This document shows positions 24,852 to 32,758 of a stretch of 41,236 nt of DNA, one piece after another. Below the pieces are notes generated by a model that did not search any database, was not told the DNA's origin, and saw only the letters and a list, made by a program, of their open reading frames with translations. Location of the stretch: contig NZ_JANIBK010000024.1 in NCBI RefSeq assembly GCF_024505165.1, positions 1-41,236 of the forward strand, given 5' to 3'. Source of the stretch: Methylomonas rivi (GTDB lineage: Bacteria; Pseudomonadota; Gammaproteobacteria; Methylococcales; Methylomonadaceae). Both the position numbers and the translations under genes were made by a program. Every line of letters begins with the position of its first letter. Positions within the stretch are counted from its first letter, which is position 1.

Positions 24852-27511
24852 TGTTTGCGTTAAAGGATTACCAAACCCGCGCCTTGTCTGCCTTGTCGAC
24901 TTTCTTATCCGATGCCCGCAGCGGTTCGGTAGCCGAGGCATTTCAGCAAAGCTATCTTGATCAAGGTTTGCCGCCAATTGCCTATCGCCACTATGACTTC
25001 GGCGAATTGCCTTATGTCTGCCTGCGCTTGCCAACCGGCGGCGGTAAAACCGTACTGGCGTCTTATGCCGTGAGTGTGGTGCAGAAAGCCTATCTGGAAC
25101 AGGACTACCCGGTGGTGTTGTGGCTAGTGCCCACCAACACAATCCGCGAACAAACCTTGGAAGCGCTGAAAACCGTGGGGCATCCATATCGGCAAGCGCT
25201 GGAAAACGAGTTTGGTCTGGATCGTTTGCGGGTGTTTGATGTTGGTGAGGTGACGCAGATTCGCCGCCAGGACATAGGCCGCAAAACGCTGGTGATTGTC
25301 GGCACTTTGGCCGCGTTGCGGGTGGAAGATACCAGCGGGCGCAAGGTGTATGCCTATCACGAGGATTTTGAAGCGCATTTTGTTGGTGCTACTGATCCTG
25401 AAAACAAGCTGGATCGAATCAGCGAAAAAGATGTGCAGGAAAACGGATTACGCATTGAGGACATTGGCAAAATCAAAGCGTCGTTTGCCAACTTGCTGGC
25501 TTTGCATCAGCCGCTGGTGATCATGGATGAGGCTCATAATGCCCGCACTAAACTCACCTTTGATACATTAAAACGCTTGCATCCGGCTTGCATAGTCGAA
25601 TTTAGCGCCACGCCGGATGTTAGTGCGACATCGGCATCGAACGTGCTGTATCGCTGTTCGGCTTCTGAATTAAAAGCCGAACACATGATCAAGCTGCCGA
25701 TTGTGTTGACTGAGCATAAAGACTGGCAAGCGGCGGTGCGGGATGCCTATTTGACTCGTAAAAAGCTGGCTGCGGAAGCGGGAAATGAAAGCGATTATGT
25801 ACGGCCTATTGTGCTGTACCAGGCCGAAGCGAAAAATGGCGAGGTGACGGTTGAAGTGCTGAAAACACATTTGATCGAACAGCTCAAGATCGACGAACGG
25901 GAAATTGCGATTGCCACGGGCAATCAACGCGGATTAGATGGCATAAATCTGTTTGCCCGCGATTGCTCAATCAATTACATCATAACCATCGAAGCCTTGA
26001 AAGAAGGTTGGGATTGCTCGTTTGCCTATGTATTTTGTTCGGTGAAGGATGTTAAATCCAGTAAGGATGCCGAACAATTGTTGGGCAGAGTGTTGCGGAT
26101 GCCGTATGCCAAACGGCGCAATAGTGAGGCATTAAACCGGGCTTATGCACATTTGGCGTCGCCGGATTTTGCCGTGGTTGCCAAGCAATTGACTGACAAA
26201 TTGATCGATATGGGATTTGAGGCAATGGAGGTTGCCGAAAATTTAGTGCAGGGCAATCCCAATCAAAACGATATTTTTGATGGAGCGAACGCGTCATTTG
26301 TCCGTACCGAACCCGCGTTGCGGCTCGAGCTGGATACTAAGCCCGAGTTATCGCCGGATTTGTTCGCCAACGTGGTGGTAACAGAAACCAAGCAAAATAC
26401 CTATGCCATCGAAATCAAGGGCGAGGTATCGGCGGAAACCAAGGCGCAGTTGTTAAAAACTGTCACCGGGTCGCAAAAGCAACAGCTAAGCGCCCAAATC
26501 GAACAGCATAATTTACGTGTGGCCGTTGCCCGTGCGCCGTCGCAACGCGGCGAGGTTTTCGCGCCCTTGCCGCAACTGTGTTGGAAACAAGATAATTTCT
26601 GGCAGTTATTGGATAACGAAGCCTTTTTGCACTGGCGTGGCGATTGGTCGTTATTAGATTTTCCGGCGGAACTGCCGCATTTTAAATTGGTACAAACCGA
26701 GCATACCTTTGAAGTGGATATGGCCGGCAAAAAACTGGTATACCGTCTGGCAGATCAGAATCAGGCATATAACTGGGATTGGGTGCCAAACGCTTTCAGT
26801 GAAAACGATCTTCTGTTTTGGTTGGAACCGCAAGTTAGGCAAATCGGCCTGATTCCTGCGCAGTTGCGTAGCTTTTTGGTCAAACTGATTGCAAATCTGA
26901 CTAAATCACAAGGTTTGCCGCTGACCGGTTTGGTACGCAGTAAATACGCCTTGGCGCGAGCGGTGCGCGAGCAGATAGAAATTTTTCGGCAACAAGCTGC
27001 CAACAAGGGTTTTCAATATGCCTTGTTTGAGGATAACGACGGTCTGGAAACGCGCTTCGATCATGTCTTCGAATTTTCGCCCGGCTACTATCCAGCCCGC
27101 CCGCCGTTGTATGAGGGGCGTTATCAGTTTTCCAATCATTTCTATCCGGTTATTGAGGATTTGAAAGAAAGCGGCGAAGAATTTGAATGCGCCAAGCTGA
27201 TCGACAGCCATCCGAAGGTTAAGCACTGGATCAGGAATTTAGTCAATCGGGATGGCGCGTCGTTACGTTTCCCATTGGCTAAAGGTTGGTTTTATCCCGA
27301 TTTTGTCGTGGAACTGCTTGATGGCCGGATGTTGGTCGTTGAATATAAAGGCAAGGTATACGCTACCAACGATGATTCCCGAGAAAAACGGGCGGTCGGT
27401 GAGTTGTGGGCGCGAAAAAGCGGCGGCAAGTGTCTATTCTTGATGGCGGAGTTGAAGGATGCCCAAGGGAAAGGTGTTTTTCAACAGCTTGATGATGTAA
27501 TCGGGTTGTAA
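24851..27511 (+). CDS. Type III-like restriction helicase-endonuclease (Res)
   Basis: An 886-residue SF2 helicase with Walker A LPTGGGKT around residues 60-67, DEAH at 226-229 and a C-terminal PD-(D/E)xK nuclease: YPDFVVEL near 815 followed by VVEYKGK near 830. This is the type III restriction subunit layout: ATP-driven translocation followed by cleavage. It is coupled to mod by overlapping codons. The frame is complete. Together with Mod it should restrict incoming unmodified DNA. Confidence 0.93.
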   Translation: MFALKDYQTRALSALSTFLSDARSGSVAEAFQQSYLDQGLPPIAYRHYDFGELPYVCLRLPTGGGKTVLASYAVSVVQKAYLEQDYPVVLWLVPTNTIREQTLEALKTVGHPYRQALENEFGLDRLRVFDVGEVTQIRRQDIGRKTLVIVGTLAALRVEDTSGRKVYAYHEDFEAHFVGATDPENKLDRISEKDVQENGLRIEDIGKIKASFANLLALHQPLVIMDEAHNARTKLTFDTLKRLHPACIVEFSATPDVSATSASNVLYRCSASELKAEHMIKLPIVLTEHKDWQAAVRDAYLTRKKLAAEAGNESDYVRPIVLYQAEAKNGEVTVEVLKTHLIEQLKIDEREIAIATGNQRGLDGINLFARDCSINYIITIEALKEGWDCSFAYVFCSVKDVKSSKDAEQLLGRVLRMPYAKRRNSEALNRAYAHLASPDFAVVAKQLTDKLIDMGFEAMEVAENLVQGNPNQNDIFDGANASFVRTEPALRLELDTKPELSPDLFANVVVTETKQNTYAIEIKGEVSAETKAQLLKTVTGSQKQQLSAQIEQHNLRVAVARAPSQRGEVFAPLPQLCWKQDNFWQLLDNEAFLHWRGDWSLLDFPAELPHFKLVQTEHTFEVDMAGKKLVYRLADQNQAYNWDWVPNAFSENDLLFWLEPQVRQIGLIPAQLRSFLVKLIANLTKSQGLPLTGLVRSKYALARAVREQIEIFRQQAANKGFQYALFEDNDGLETRFDHVFEFSPGYYPARPPLYEGRYQFSNHFYPVIEDLKESGEEFECAKLIDSHPKVKHWIRNLVNRDGASLRFPLAKGWFYPDFVVELLDGRMLVVEYKGKVYATNDDSREKRAVGELWARKSGGKCLFLMAELKDAQGKGVFQQLDDVIGL

Positions 27512-27519
27512 ATATCAAT

Positions 27520-28530
27520 ATGTCTATGGAATTTAATGACATCCTGCTTTACACCGACACCCACGGCAAGGTGAAGGTCGAAGTCATCTTTGAAGATGAA
27601 AGCTTCTGGCTTAGTCAAAAAAAGATGGCGGAGTTGTTCGCCGTCAGTGTGCCAACCATCAACGAGCATTTGCAAAACATCTTTAAAACGAACGAATTGT
27701 TAGAGCCGGCAACTATTCGGAAATTCCGAATAGTTCAACGCGAAGGCAGCCGCGACGTAAACCGCGAAATTGACTTCTACAACCTGGATGCCATTATCGC
27801 CGTCGGCTATCGCGTGAATAGCCATAGCGCCACGCAATTTCGTATCTGGGCCACGGCTACGCTGAAAGAATTCATCATCAAAGGCTTTGTACTGGATGAT
27901 GAGCGACTAAAGCAAGGTAAACGTTTCGGCAAGGATTATTTCGATGAGTTGCTGGAGCGAATCCGGGAAATCCGCGCCAGCGAGCGGCGTTTTTATCAAA
28001 AGATTACCGACATTTACCGCGATTGCAGCAGCGACTATTTGGAAAACGCCGAACAAACCCAGCGGTTTTATAAAGCCGTGCAAAACAAGCTGGAATGGGC
28101 TATTACCGGGCAAACCGCGCCAGAGTTGATCCACAATCGCGCCAATGCCGATCATCCAAACATGGGCTTGCAAACTTGGAAAAACGGCCCGAACGGCAAA
28201 ATTTTAAAAACCGATGTGTCGGTCGCGAAAAACTATTTGCAGGAAAAGGAACTCAAAGAGCTAGAACGGATTGTCACCATGTATCTGGATTACGCGGAAA
28301 ACCAAGCGGCCCGGCAAATTCCAATGAAAATGGCCGACTGGATTCAAAAACTGGATGCATTTTTAGCTTTCAACGACTATGAAATCCTGAATAATCTCGG
28401 TAAGGTTAGCCGAGCAGTCGCGGAAAAATTAGCGCATCAGGAATACGAGAAATTCCGAGTCATCCAAGACCGCAATTTCGAGAGCGATTTTGATAAAAGT
28501 GTTAAGAAAATGCTGAAAAATAATGATTAA
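27520..28530 (+). CDS. RhuM family protein
   Basis: A 336-residue homologue of the RhuM family (Virulence_RhuM). The start MSMEFNDILLYTDTHGKVKVEV, the HTH-like LSQKKMAELFAVSVPTINEHL (about residues 32-52) and the conserved NYLQEKELKELERIV segment are characteristic. Its molecular function is unknown; RhuM genes are frequent neighbours of restriction and defence loci in islands. It begins 8 bases after res and overlaps the next gene by 8 bases, so it seems co-transcribed with mod-res. Confidence 0.88.
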   Translation: MSMEFNDILLYTDTHGKVKVEVIFEDESFWLSQKKMAELFAVSVPTINEHLQNIFKTNELLEPATIRKFRIVQREGSRDVNREIDFYNLDAIIAVGYRVNSHSATQFRIWATATLKEFIIKGFVLDDERLKQGKRFGKDYFDELLERIREIRASERRFYQKITDIYRDCSSDYLENAEQTQRFYKAVQNKLEWAITGQTAPELIHNRANADHPNMGLQTWKNGPNGKILKTDVSVAKNYLQEKELKELERIVTMYLDYAENQAARQIPMKMADWIQKLDAFLAFNDYEILNNLGKVSRAVAEKLAHQEYEKFRVIQDRNFESDFDKSVKKMLKNND

Positions 28531-29317
28531 CACAAACCATGTCGATTTAGTCATTCAGTTTTCTTTGCTGGTAGCAGGCGAAGAGGATGACAACTTTAGT
28601 CGGCAACTGGGGCCTATGCATCTGATTAAGTATCTTTATTTGGCTGACCTGAGTTATGCCAAACGTAACAATGGGCAGTCGTTCACCGGCATTGATTGGC
28701 AGTTTTACAATTTTGGCCCTTGGTCTGCGTCGGCTCACGCCCGCATAGAGCCGGCGCTGAATGCCATTCATGCCAGCAAATACGAGTTTCCGAGCGATTA
28801 CGGGGACAAAAACGAATGGATAAGATGGTCTTTGCACGATAGCCGACTACTTGATGAAAAACGGCGCACGCTTCCCCCTACAATCACCACCAATTTAACG
28901 AGCTATGTTCACAAATATGGAAAAGACACTCCTAGTTTGCTGGATTTTGTTTACAAAACTAAGCCGATGCTTTCCGCTGCACCTAACGAATATTTAGATA
29001 TTGCTCTTGAATTAGACAACTCCCCAACGAGCCATGAAAGCGCCCCAACGCTTCGGATGGCTAGTCTTTCCAGTAAGAAGCAAAAACAGTTGCAGCAGAA
29101 AATGGCTGCATTGCGTGATCTACATAAACAACGTAAATCAGACGCACCAAGACTAATTAATCCAGTGCCAAACCCCAGATTTGACGAGGTTTATCGTGAC
29201 GGTGTTACCTGGTTGGAGTCTCTGTCCGGCGAACAACTTAACCCCGGCGAGGTTACGGTTGAGTTTTCAACCGATGTTTGGAAATCGACAACAAGGAAAG
29301 GTGAAGATGTACCCTGA
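28523..29317 (+). CDS. SocA/Panacea-type antitoxin-like protein
   Basis: A 264-residue protein. The N-terminal 110 residues, with LIKYLYLADLSYAKRNN and TGIDWQFYNFGPWSASAH, match the pattern of the DUF4065/Panacea (SocA) domain, a widespread antitoxin domain that neutralises many unrelated toxins. The C-terminal half (from about residue 170) is a basic, coiled-coil-like region, KKQKQLQQKMAALRDLHKQR, followed by a tail with no recognised domain. It overlaps RhuM by 8 bases and the following gene by 11 bases. By analogy with Panacea operons, its neighbour would be the toxin. The call rests on pattern only. Confidence 0.6.
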   Translation: MINTNHVDLVIQFSLLVAGEEDDNFSRQLGPMHLIKYLYLADLSYAKRNNGQSFTGIDWQFYNFGPWSASAHARIEPALNAIHASKYEFPSDYGDKNEWIRWSLHDSRLLDEKRRTLPPTITTNLTSYVHKYGKDTPSLLDFVYKTKPMLSAAPNEYLDIALELDNSPTSHESAPTLRMASLSSKKQKQLQQKMAALRDLHKQRKSDAPRLINPVPNPRFDEVYRDGVTWLESLSGEQLNPGEVTVEFSTDVWKSTTRKGEDVP

Positions 29318-30020
29318 AGATAGTTTGCAGTCAATTGTTGCCCCAAGTCCGTGGTGGACAAAAAACGAGAGCAACAAATTATGCAGGGGAGCACTTGTTT
29401 TTTCTTTTGCTCCGCATGTCGATCAGGTTCCCTATACCTTCGAGCCGATTGGACGCAAAACTGCTACTGAACATGATTCAGCGATTGTTTTAGTTTCTCC
29501 ATTGAAGGTTAGTCAGCCATTAAAAAAAGCCGCCTTACCAGTTGCGGCGATGACACTACATGAAAGTGAAGTTTGGGCGGCTTATCGAGCTAAGAAGCGA
29601 CCGTGCTTAGTTTTTAGTGTCGAAAGCCTATCTGTTGATAAAACGCTCACTCAGGGCAAGCCAAATCACGCTACAGCCCCGACATTTTTAGCCGCCCCGT
29701 TTTACGGTGTGGATAAAAACGTAAAACGCTCGGGATACAGCCCTGAATTTGTAGAAAGGGTTCGCCATTGTGAGTATTCACAATTTCATTGGGATAAATT
29801 GCCCCTAACCAACGGCCCCGACGAGTCAATTCTTAGACTTGATCATCTCCAACCATTTGGCGCGCATCACGACGCCTACAAAGTATCCGACTATAAACTT
29901 AGTTCGGATGCTATGGATATTCTGGATGAACTACTTCGTTGGCTGGTATGGGGCGGAGTGCCCGAAGAAAGCATGATCCTGGCTTATAGGGAAATGATCG
30001 AGTCAATTTTTACATCGTAG
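29307..30020 (+). CDS. Unknown protein partnered with the SocA-like gene (candidate toxin)
   Basis: A 237-residue soluble protein that I do not recognise. It overlaps the SocA-like gene by 11 bases and has aaggaaaggt just upstream of the ATG, so its expression is coupled. The first half (residues 28-105; CRGALVFSFAP, SAIVLVSPLK, PVAAMTLHESEVWAAY, RPCLVFSVE) has alternating strands and a Pro-Cys-Leu-Val-Phe pattern faintly similar to small SH3-like barrel RNases such as PemK, but this is weak. The C-terminal helix bundle is unassigned. As the second gene of an apparent antitoxin-toxin pair it is a toxin candidate. It is the last gene before the right attachment site. Confidence 0.7.
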   Translation: MYPEDSLQSIVAPSPWWTKNESNKLCRGALVFSFAPHVDQVPYTFEPIGRKTATEHDSAIVLVSPLKVSQPLKKAALPVAAMTLHESEVWAAYRAKKRPCLVFSVESLSVDKTLTQGKPNHATAPTFLAAPFYGVDKNVKRSGYSPEFVERVRHCEYSQFHWDKLPLTNGPDESILRLDHLQPFGAHHDAYKVSDYKLSSDAMDILDELLRWLVWGGVPEESMILAYREMIESIFTS

Positions 30021-30022
30021 CC

Positions 30023-30042
30023 AAGGCGCAAATTTAGGCGCA
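30023..30042 (+). repeat. Candidate integrase arm site, right end
   Basis: An exact copy of the 20-base sequence at 16544-16563 (AAGGCGCAAATTTAGGCGCA), 115 bases inside attR. Having the identical sequence at both ends argues for a role in excision or integration. Confidence 0.55.
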
Positions 30043-30157
30043 CTAATCAAACGAACCTAAACAAACTTAATCATACCCACTCAAAACAAAACAACTTGAA
30101 ACTATTGATATTTAAGGAATATACTATAGTTTCACGTTGTTTCAATTCGTCTAATAA

Positions 30158-30208
30158 GCACTCGTAACGCGAAGGTCGTAGGTTCGATTCCTATTGCCGG
30201 CACCATTT
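30158..30208 (+). repeat. attR: right attachment site of the island
   Basis: The 51-base copy of the tRNA-Thr 3' portion. It begins at the anticodon stem and lacks the 5' half of the tRNA, so it is not a functional tRNA gene. It marks the island's right boundary. The 78 bases after it are A+T-rich and contain no gene. Confidence 0.92.
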
Positions 30209-30286
30209 TTAATTTATTTTTCAATTATTTAGAAAATTAAACAATCAACGGAAAAAGTAAACTTTCCACTTTCTTTCCATACGTAA

Positions 30287-30487
30287 TCAAAATTCACGAC
30301 CGGAAAGCGGATTCAACTGCCTAACTTCATCATGAAAATTCGGGGAAAGGTGAGCATAACGCATGGTTACAGTTAAGGAGGAATGACCGAGCAATTGTTG
30401 CAAGCTTTTCAGATTACCACCCCTCATCACGTAATGACTGGCAAAGGTATGCTGGAGAACGTGGGCGAGTTGGCCAGACGGTACAGG
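30287..30487 (-). pseudogene. Remnant C-terminus of a phage-type tyrosine integrase
   Basis: On the - strand, about 65 residues (LAHVLQHTFASHYVMRGG, then LQQLLGHSSLTVTMRYAHLSP) match the C-terminal catalytic domain of P2-type integrases, including the LGHSS box and the catalytic Tyr. The N-terminal three quarters are missing. The His-x-x-Arg motif reads HVLQ, so the catalytic Arg has become Gln. It lies just outside the right attachment site and is a relic of an earlier element, not part of the present island. Confidence 0.8.
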
Positions 30488-30548
30488 CGGTTTGTGTTCC
30501 GGCTTTCTCCTGTAATCGAAAACATGCGTGGGAACGGAACGTGGACAC

Positions 30549-30576
30549 AAAAAAACCGGTGTTACCCGGTTTTTTG
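30549..30576. terminator. Bidirectional rho-independent terminator
   Basis: A hairpin with arms AACCGG and CCGGTT flanked by an A-run before and a T-run after, so it can work on either strand. It lies 22 bases past the stop of the ACP-like gene on the - strand and probably ends that transcript. Confidence 0.75.
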
Positions 30577-30597
30577 CCACCAAGACTCAAACTTAAT

Positions 30598-30870
30598 CTA
30601 GTGGATTTGTACTTTAGCCACTTGGTCGACAACATCTTGAACGGTTTTAACTTCGCTAAAATCGATATGTAAATCGTTAAACATATCCATAATTGACGCA
30701 TCAAGCTGTTTTTGAATGGGTGACGTCATGCCTAAATCGATTTTCAGATCACTATCCGGATATACTTCATCAACATCCAAATCGAAAGTATCCGCAATCA
30801 CAAAATATACCGCCATAGACATCATGTTTTGCATGCTTTCGACTTCGTTTACACCCAATTTGCCACACAT
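30598..30870 (-). CDS. Acyl-carrier-like protein with altered attachment motif
   Basis: A 90-residue protein with the length and helix pattern of an ACP. DLKIDLGMTSPIQKQL (around residues 41-56) aligns with the usual DLGADSL region: the Ser is kept but the preceding Asp is Thr and the following Leu is Pro. GAGGAG lies 9 bases upstream of the ATG at 30870 on the - strand, so I end the gene there even though the frame stays open for 114 further codons upstream. Terminated by the hairpin at 30549. It is unlinked to the polyene ACPs and to any synthase. It could be a non-phosphopantetheinylated structural ACP homologue or a specialised carrier. Confidence 0.65.
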   Translation of the reverse strand: MCGKLGVNEVESMQNMMSMAVYFVIADTFDLDVDEVYPDSDLKIDLGMTSPIQKQLDASIMDMFNDLHIDFSEVKTVQDVVDQVAKVQIH

Positions 30871-31398
30871 TATTAATACTCCTCGTTTGATTACGTTGGG
30901 GATAGTGTGGTTAATTTCCCTCTTAAAATCCTTGCGATAATTATCAGAATTGTTATACCTCATGTGACCCGATTCAAATAACAACAAATCCAGCGTTACT
31001 TGGCCGGCTTGTCGGCCATGATTTTTAAACGGTTTTATTTCCGGCGTGCCCGGCAAAATCGACTTAAAAACGCGACGCAATGCGCCGCGCATTTGAGACG
31101 AAACCGGGAAAAGTTCCTTATTTTCCCCACGGCCAATTAATTGTTGCCAGGCATGATATTTTTGCCTGTTTATTAACCGTTGGGAAAATGTCATGCTTTC
31201 CCTTGGTTGCATGGTTCAACCAACAGCCCATACCAATGGACGGGGTTGATTTGGACGCTATCCCGGTATTTCGGCGATTGCCGGAGAGCTGGTTAATACC
31301 GTTCGCCAAACCAAGGCGCGTCGGGTGATAATCGGCCTCAATAAAACCGTTAAGCCCATGCTACAACCTGAAATCGGCGCCGCCGGGATTCCTTGCAC
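30871..31398. other. Region without a convincing gene
   Basis: On the - strand the ACP-like frame stays open to 31212 but the extra sequence has no family features. On the + strand a 50-codon frame (31250-31402, open after a stop at 31247) ends in TGA overlapping the ATG of the regulator at 31399 (ATGA); it looks like the tail of a truncated or degraded gene once coupled to the regulator. No promoter or terminator was identified with confidence. Confidence 0.5.
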
Positions 31399-32043
31399 AT
31401 GAACAATAAAATAACCGCCGTATTAGTGGACGATCATGCCGTGGTAAGGGCTGGTTTTCGCCTGCTGTTGTCTAGCGGCGACAAAATCGAAGTGGTCGGC
31501 GAAGCTGCGCGGGGCGAACAGGCCATTCAGCTCTATCAGGAATGCCGACCGGATGTCGTGGTCATGGATCTATCGATGCCCGGCATAGGCGGCCTGGAAA
31601 CCATACGCCGCATCGTGCAGCGCGATAGCGAAGCCTTGATTTTGGTATTCAGCGTACACCACGAACAAGTCTACGTCAGCCGGGCATTGAATGCAGGCGC
31701 CAAGGGTTATATCACCAAAAATAGCGCGCCGGAGCTTTTAACGGAAGCGATTGCCGCCATCATGCGCGGCGAATGTTTTGTTGAGCGTGGCTTGCTGAAA
31801 AACCAGCAGGATCCGCAACCCTCTAACGACCACCAGGCCATACTGGCCGAATTTTCACCGCGCGAGTTCGACGTATTCAGGCTGTTGGCGGAAGGCATGA
31901 CCGCGCAGAAAGTCGCCGACCAGCTATGTCTTGGGCATAAAACCGTCGCCAATTACGCCACCCAGATCAAGAAGAAACTCCAGGTCGACACCACCACCGA
32001 ACTTGCCCACATTGCCGTCAATTTGGGCATGCTGCAACGCTGA
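31399..32043 (+). CDS. NarL/FixJ-type response regulator
   Basis: A 214-residue response regulator: receiver domain with DDH near residue 12 and phosphoacceptor Asp57 in VVVMDLSMPG, Lys in GAKGYITK, then a LuxR-type helix-turn-helix (SPREFDVFRLLAEGMTAQKVADQL, VANYATQIKKKL). The ATG at 31399 gives the natural start; a TTG at 31393 is possible. A regulator of this type called MxaB controls methanol oxidation genes in methylotrophs, and the position next to mxaD fits, but two such regulators are present and I cannot say which corresponds. No histidine kinase lies nearby. Confidence 0.88.
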   Translation: MNNKITAVLVDDHAVVRAGFRLLLSSGDKIEVVGEAARGEQAIQLYQECRPDVVVMDLSMPGIGGLETIRRIVQRDSEALILVFSVHHEQVYVSRALNAGAKGYITKNSAPELLTEAIAAIMRGECFVERGLLKNQQDPQPSNDHQAILAEFSPREFDVFRLLAEGMTAQKVADQLCLGHKTVANYATQIKKKLQVDTTTELAHIAVNLGMLQR

Positions 32044-32187
32044 GCCGAGCGCGCCGGGGATACGCCCACGGCGGCCCGGGAAACAACGCCGCAAAAAGTG
32101 AAAAATCCCTTCGGCACGTCGTGGATTTATCCCGATGCCATAAGCAGCAAGCCGCCGATAATGCAGCTTTTTGTAAGCGGAAACGAT

Positions 32188-32715
32188 ATGCGAAATCTCA
32201 TTCTATCTTTGCTGGTGTTTTTTTCGAGCCTGTCTGCGCATGCCCATGGGCCCACGCCGCAAAAAGCCAAGGAAGCCATCGCCATCAACGCCCCCGTGGC
32301 TAAAGTCTGGGGAATTGCGAAACAGTTCGGCGCGATAGCCGATTGGCAGCCCGATTTGAAGCAAAGCACCGGCGACGGCCTGCTGCAATCGGGCGGCAAG
32401 CGTACCCTGACCTTTCAAAACGGCCAGAGTCTGGTGGAGGAGCTGGATTATTACAACGAGCAGGAACACGAATACAGCTACAGGCTAAAAACCGAAAATC
32501 CCCAGGCTTTCCCGACCAGTTCGCACACGGTCGAACTGAAAGTCAACGCGGGCGATACCCCTGACAGCAGCGTAGTGACTCTAAAAAGCCGCTTTTATCG
32601 CGGCGACACCGGCAACACGCCGCCCGCCGAGTTAAACGATGAAGCCGCGGTCAAGGCCATGAACCAATTCTTCACCCATGCGCTGAACGGCTTAAAAAGC
32701 AAAGCCGAACAATGA
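32188..32715 (+). CDS. mxaD: MxaD, periplasmic methanol dehydrogenase accessory protein
   Basis: A 175-residue exported SRPBCC (START-like) domain protein. The first 20 residues are a signal peptide (RNLILSLLVFFSSLSAHAHG), and the body begins AIAINAPVAKVWGIAKQFGAIADWQPDL, the start of the polyketide-cyclase-like fold. In Methylobacterium, MxaD stimulates the interaction of methanol dehydrogenase with cytochrome cL in the periplasm. An upstream start at 32098 would bury the signal peptide, so I chose 32188. It sits upstream of mxaF rather than late in the mxa operon as in Methylobacterium. Confidence 0.8.
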   Translation: MRNLILSLLVFFSSLSAHAHGPTPQKAKEAIAINAPVAKVWGIAKQFGAIADWQPDLKQSTGDGLLQSGGKRTLTFQNGQSLVEELDYYNEQEHEYSYRLKTENPQAFPTSSHTVELKVNAGDTPDSSVVTLKSRFYRGDTGNTPPAELNDEAAVKAMNQFFTHALNGLKSKAEQ

Positions 32716-32758
32716 CCCTGTCTCGGGCCGTTGACTATTTGAATTTAGAGGAGGCGAT

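Larger units (their letters stand above)
16429..30208 (+). mobile_element. tRNA-Thr-integrated island with defence and toxin-antitoxin cargo
   Basis: A 13.7-kb element bounded by 51-bp direct repeats, the left one forming the tRNA-Thr 3' end. The integrase gene is adjacent to the tRNA and transcribed away from it, the usual arrangement for tRNA-targeted integrative elements. Cargo in order: tyrosine integrase, DUF6387-like, excisionase-like, winged-helix-like, HTH/zinc-ribbon protein, second tyrosine recombinase, ImmA/IrrE-type protease, PIN protein, mod, res, RhuM, SocA/Panacea-like protein and an unknown. No phage structural, conjugation or clear replication genes are present, so it probably needs a helper or moves only by excision. 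Parts of it are visibly richer in A+T than the flanking his and mxa genes. Confidence 0.88.

Noticed and set aside
30158-30208. Second tRNA-Thr gene at the right end of the island.
   Set aside because: Only the 3' portion is present; the acceptor 5' strand and D-arm are missing.
30871-31212. In-frame N-terminal extension of the ACP-like protein to 204 residues.
   Set aside because: A strong GAGGAG site lies at the right distance from the ATG at 30870, and the extra 114 codons have no ACP-family features.
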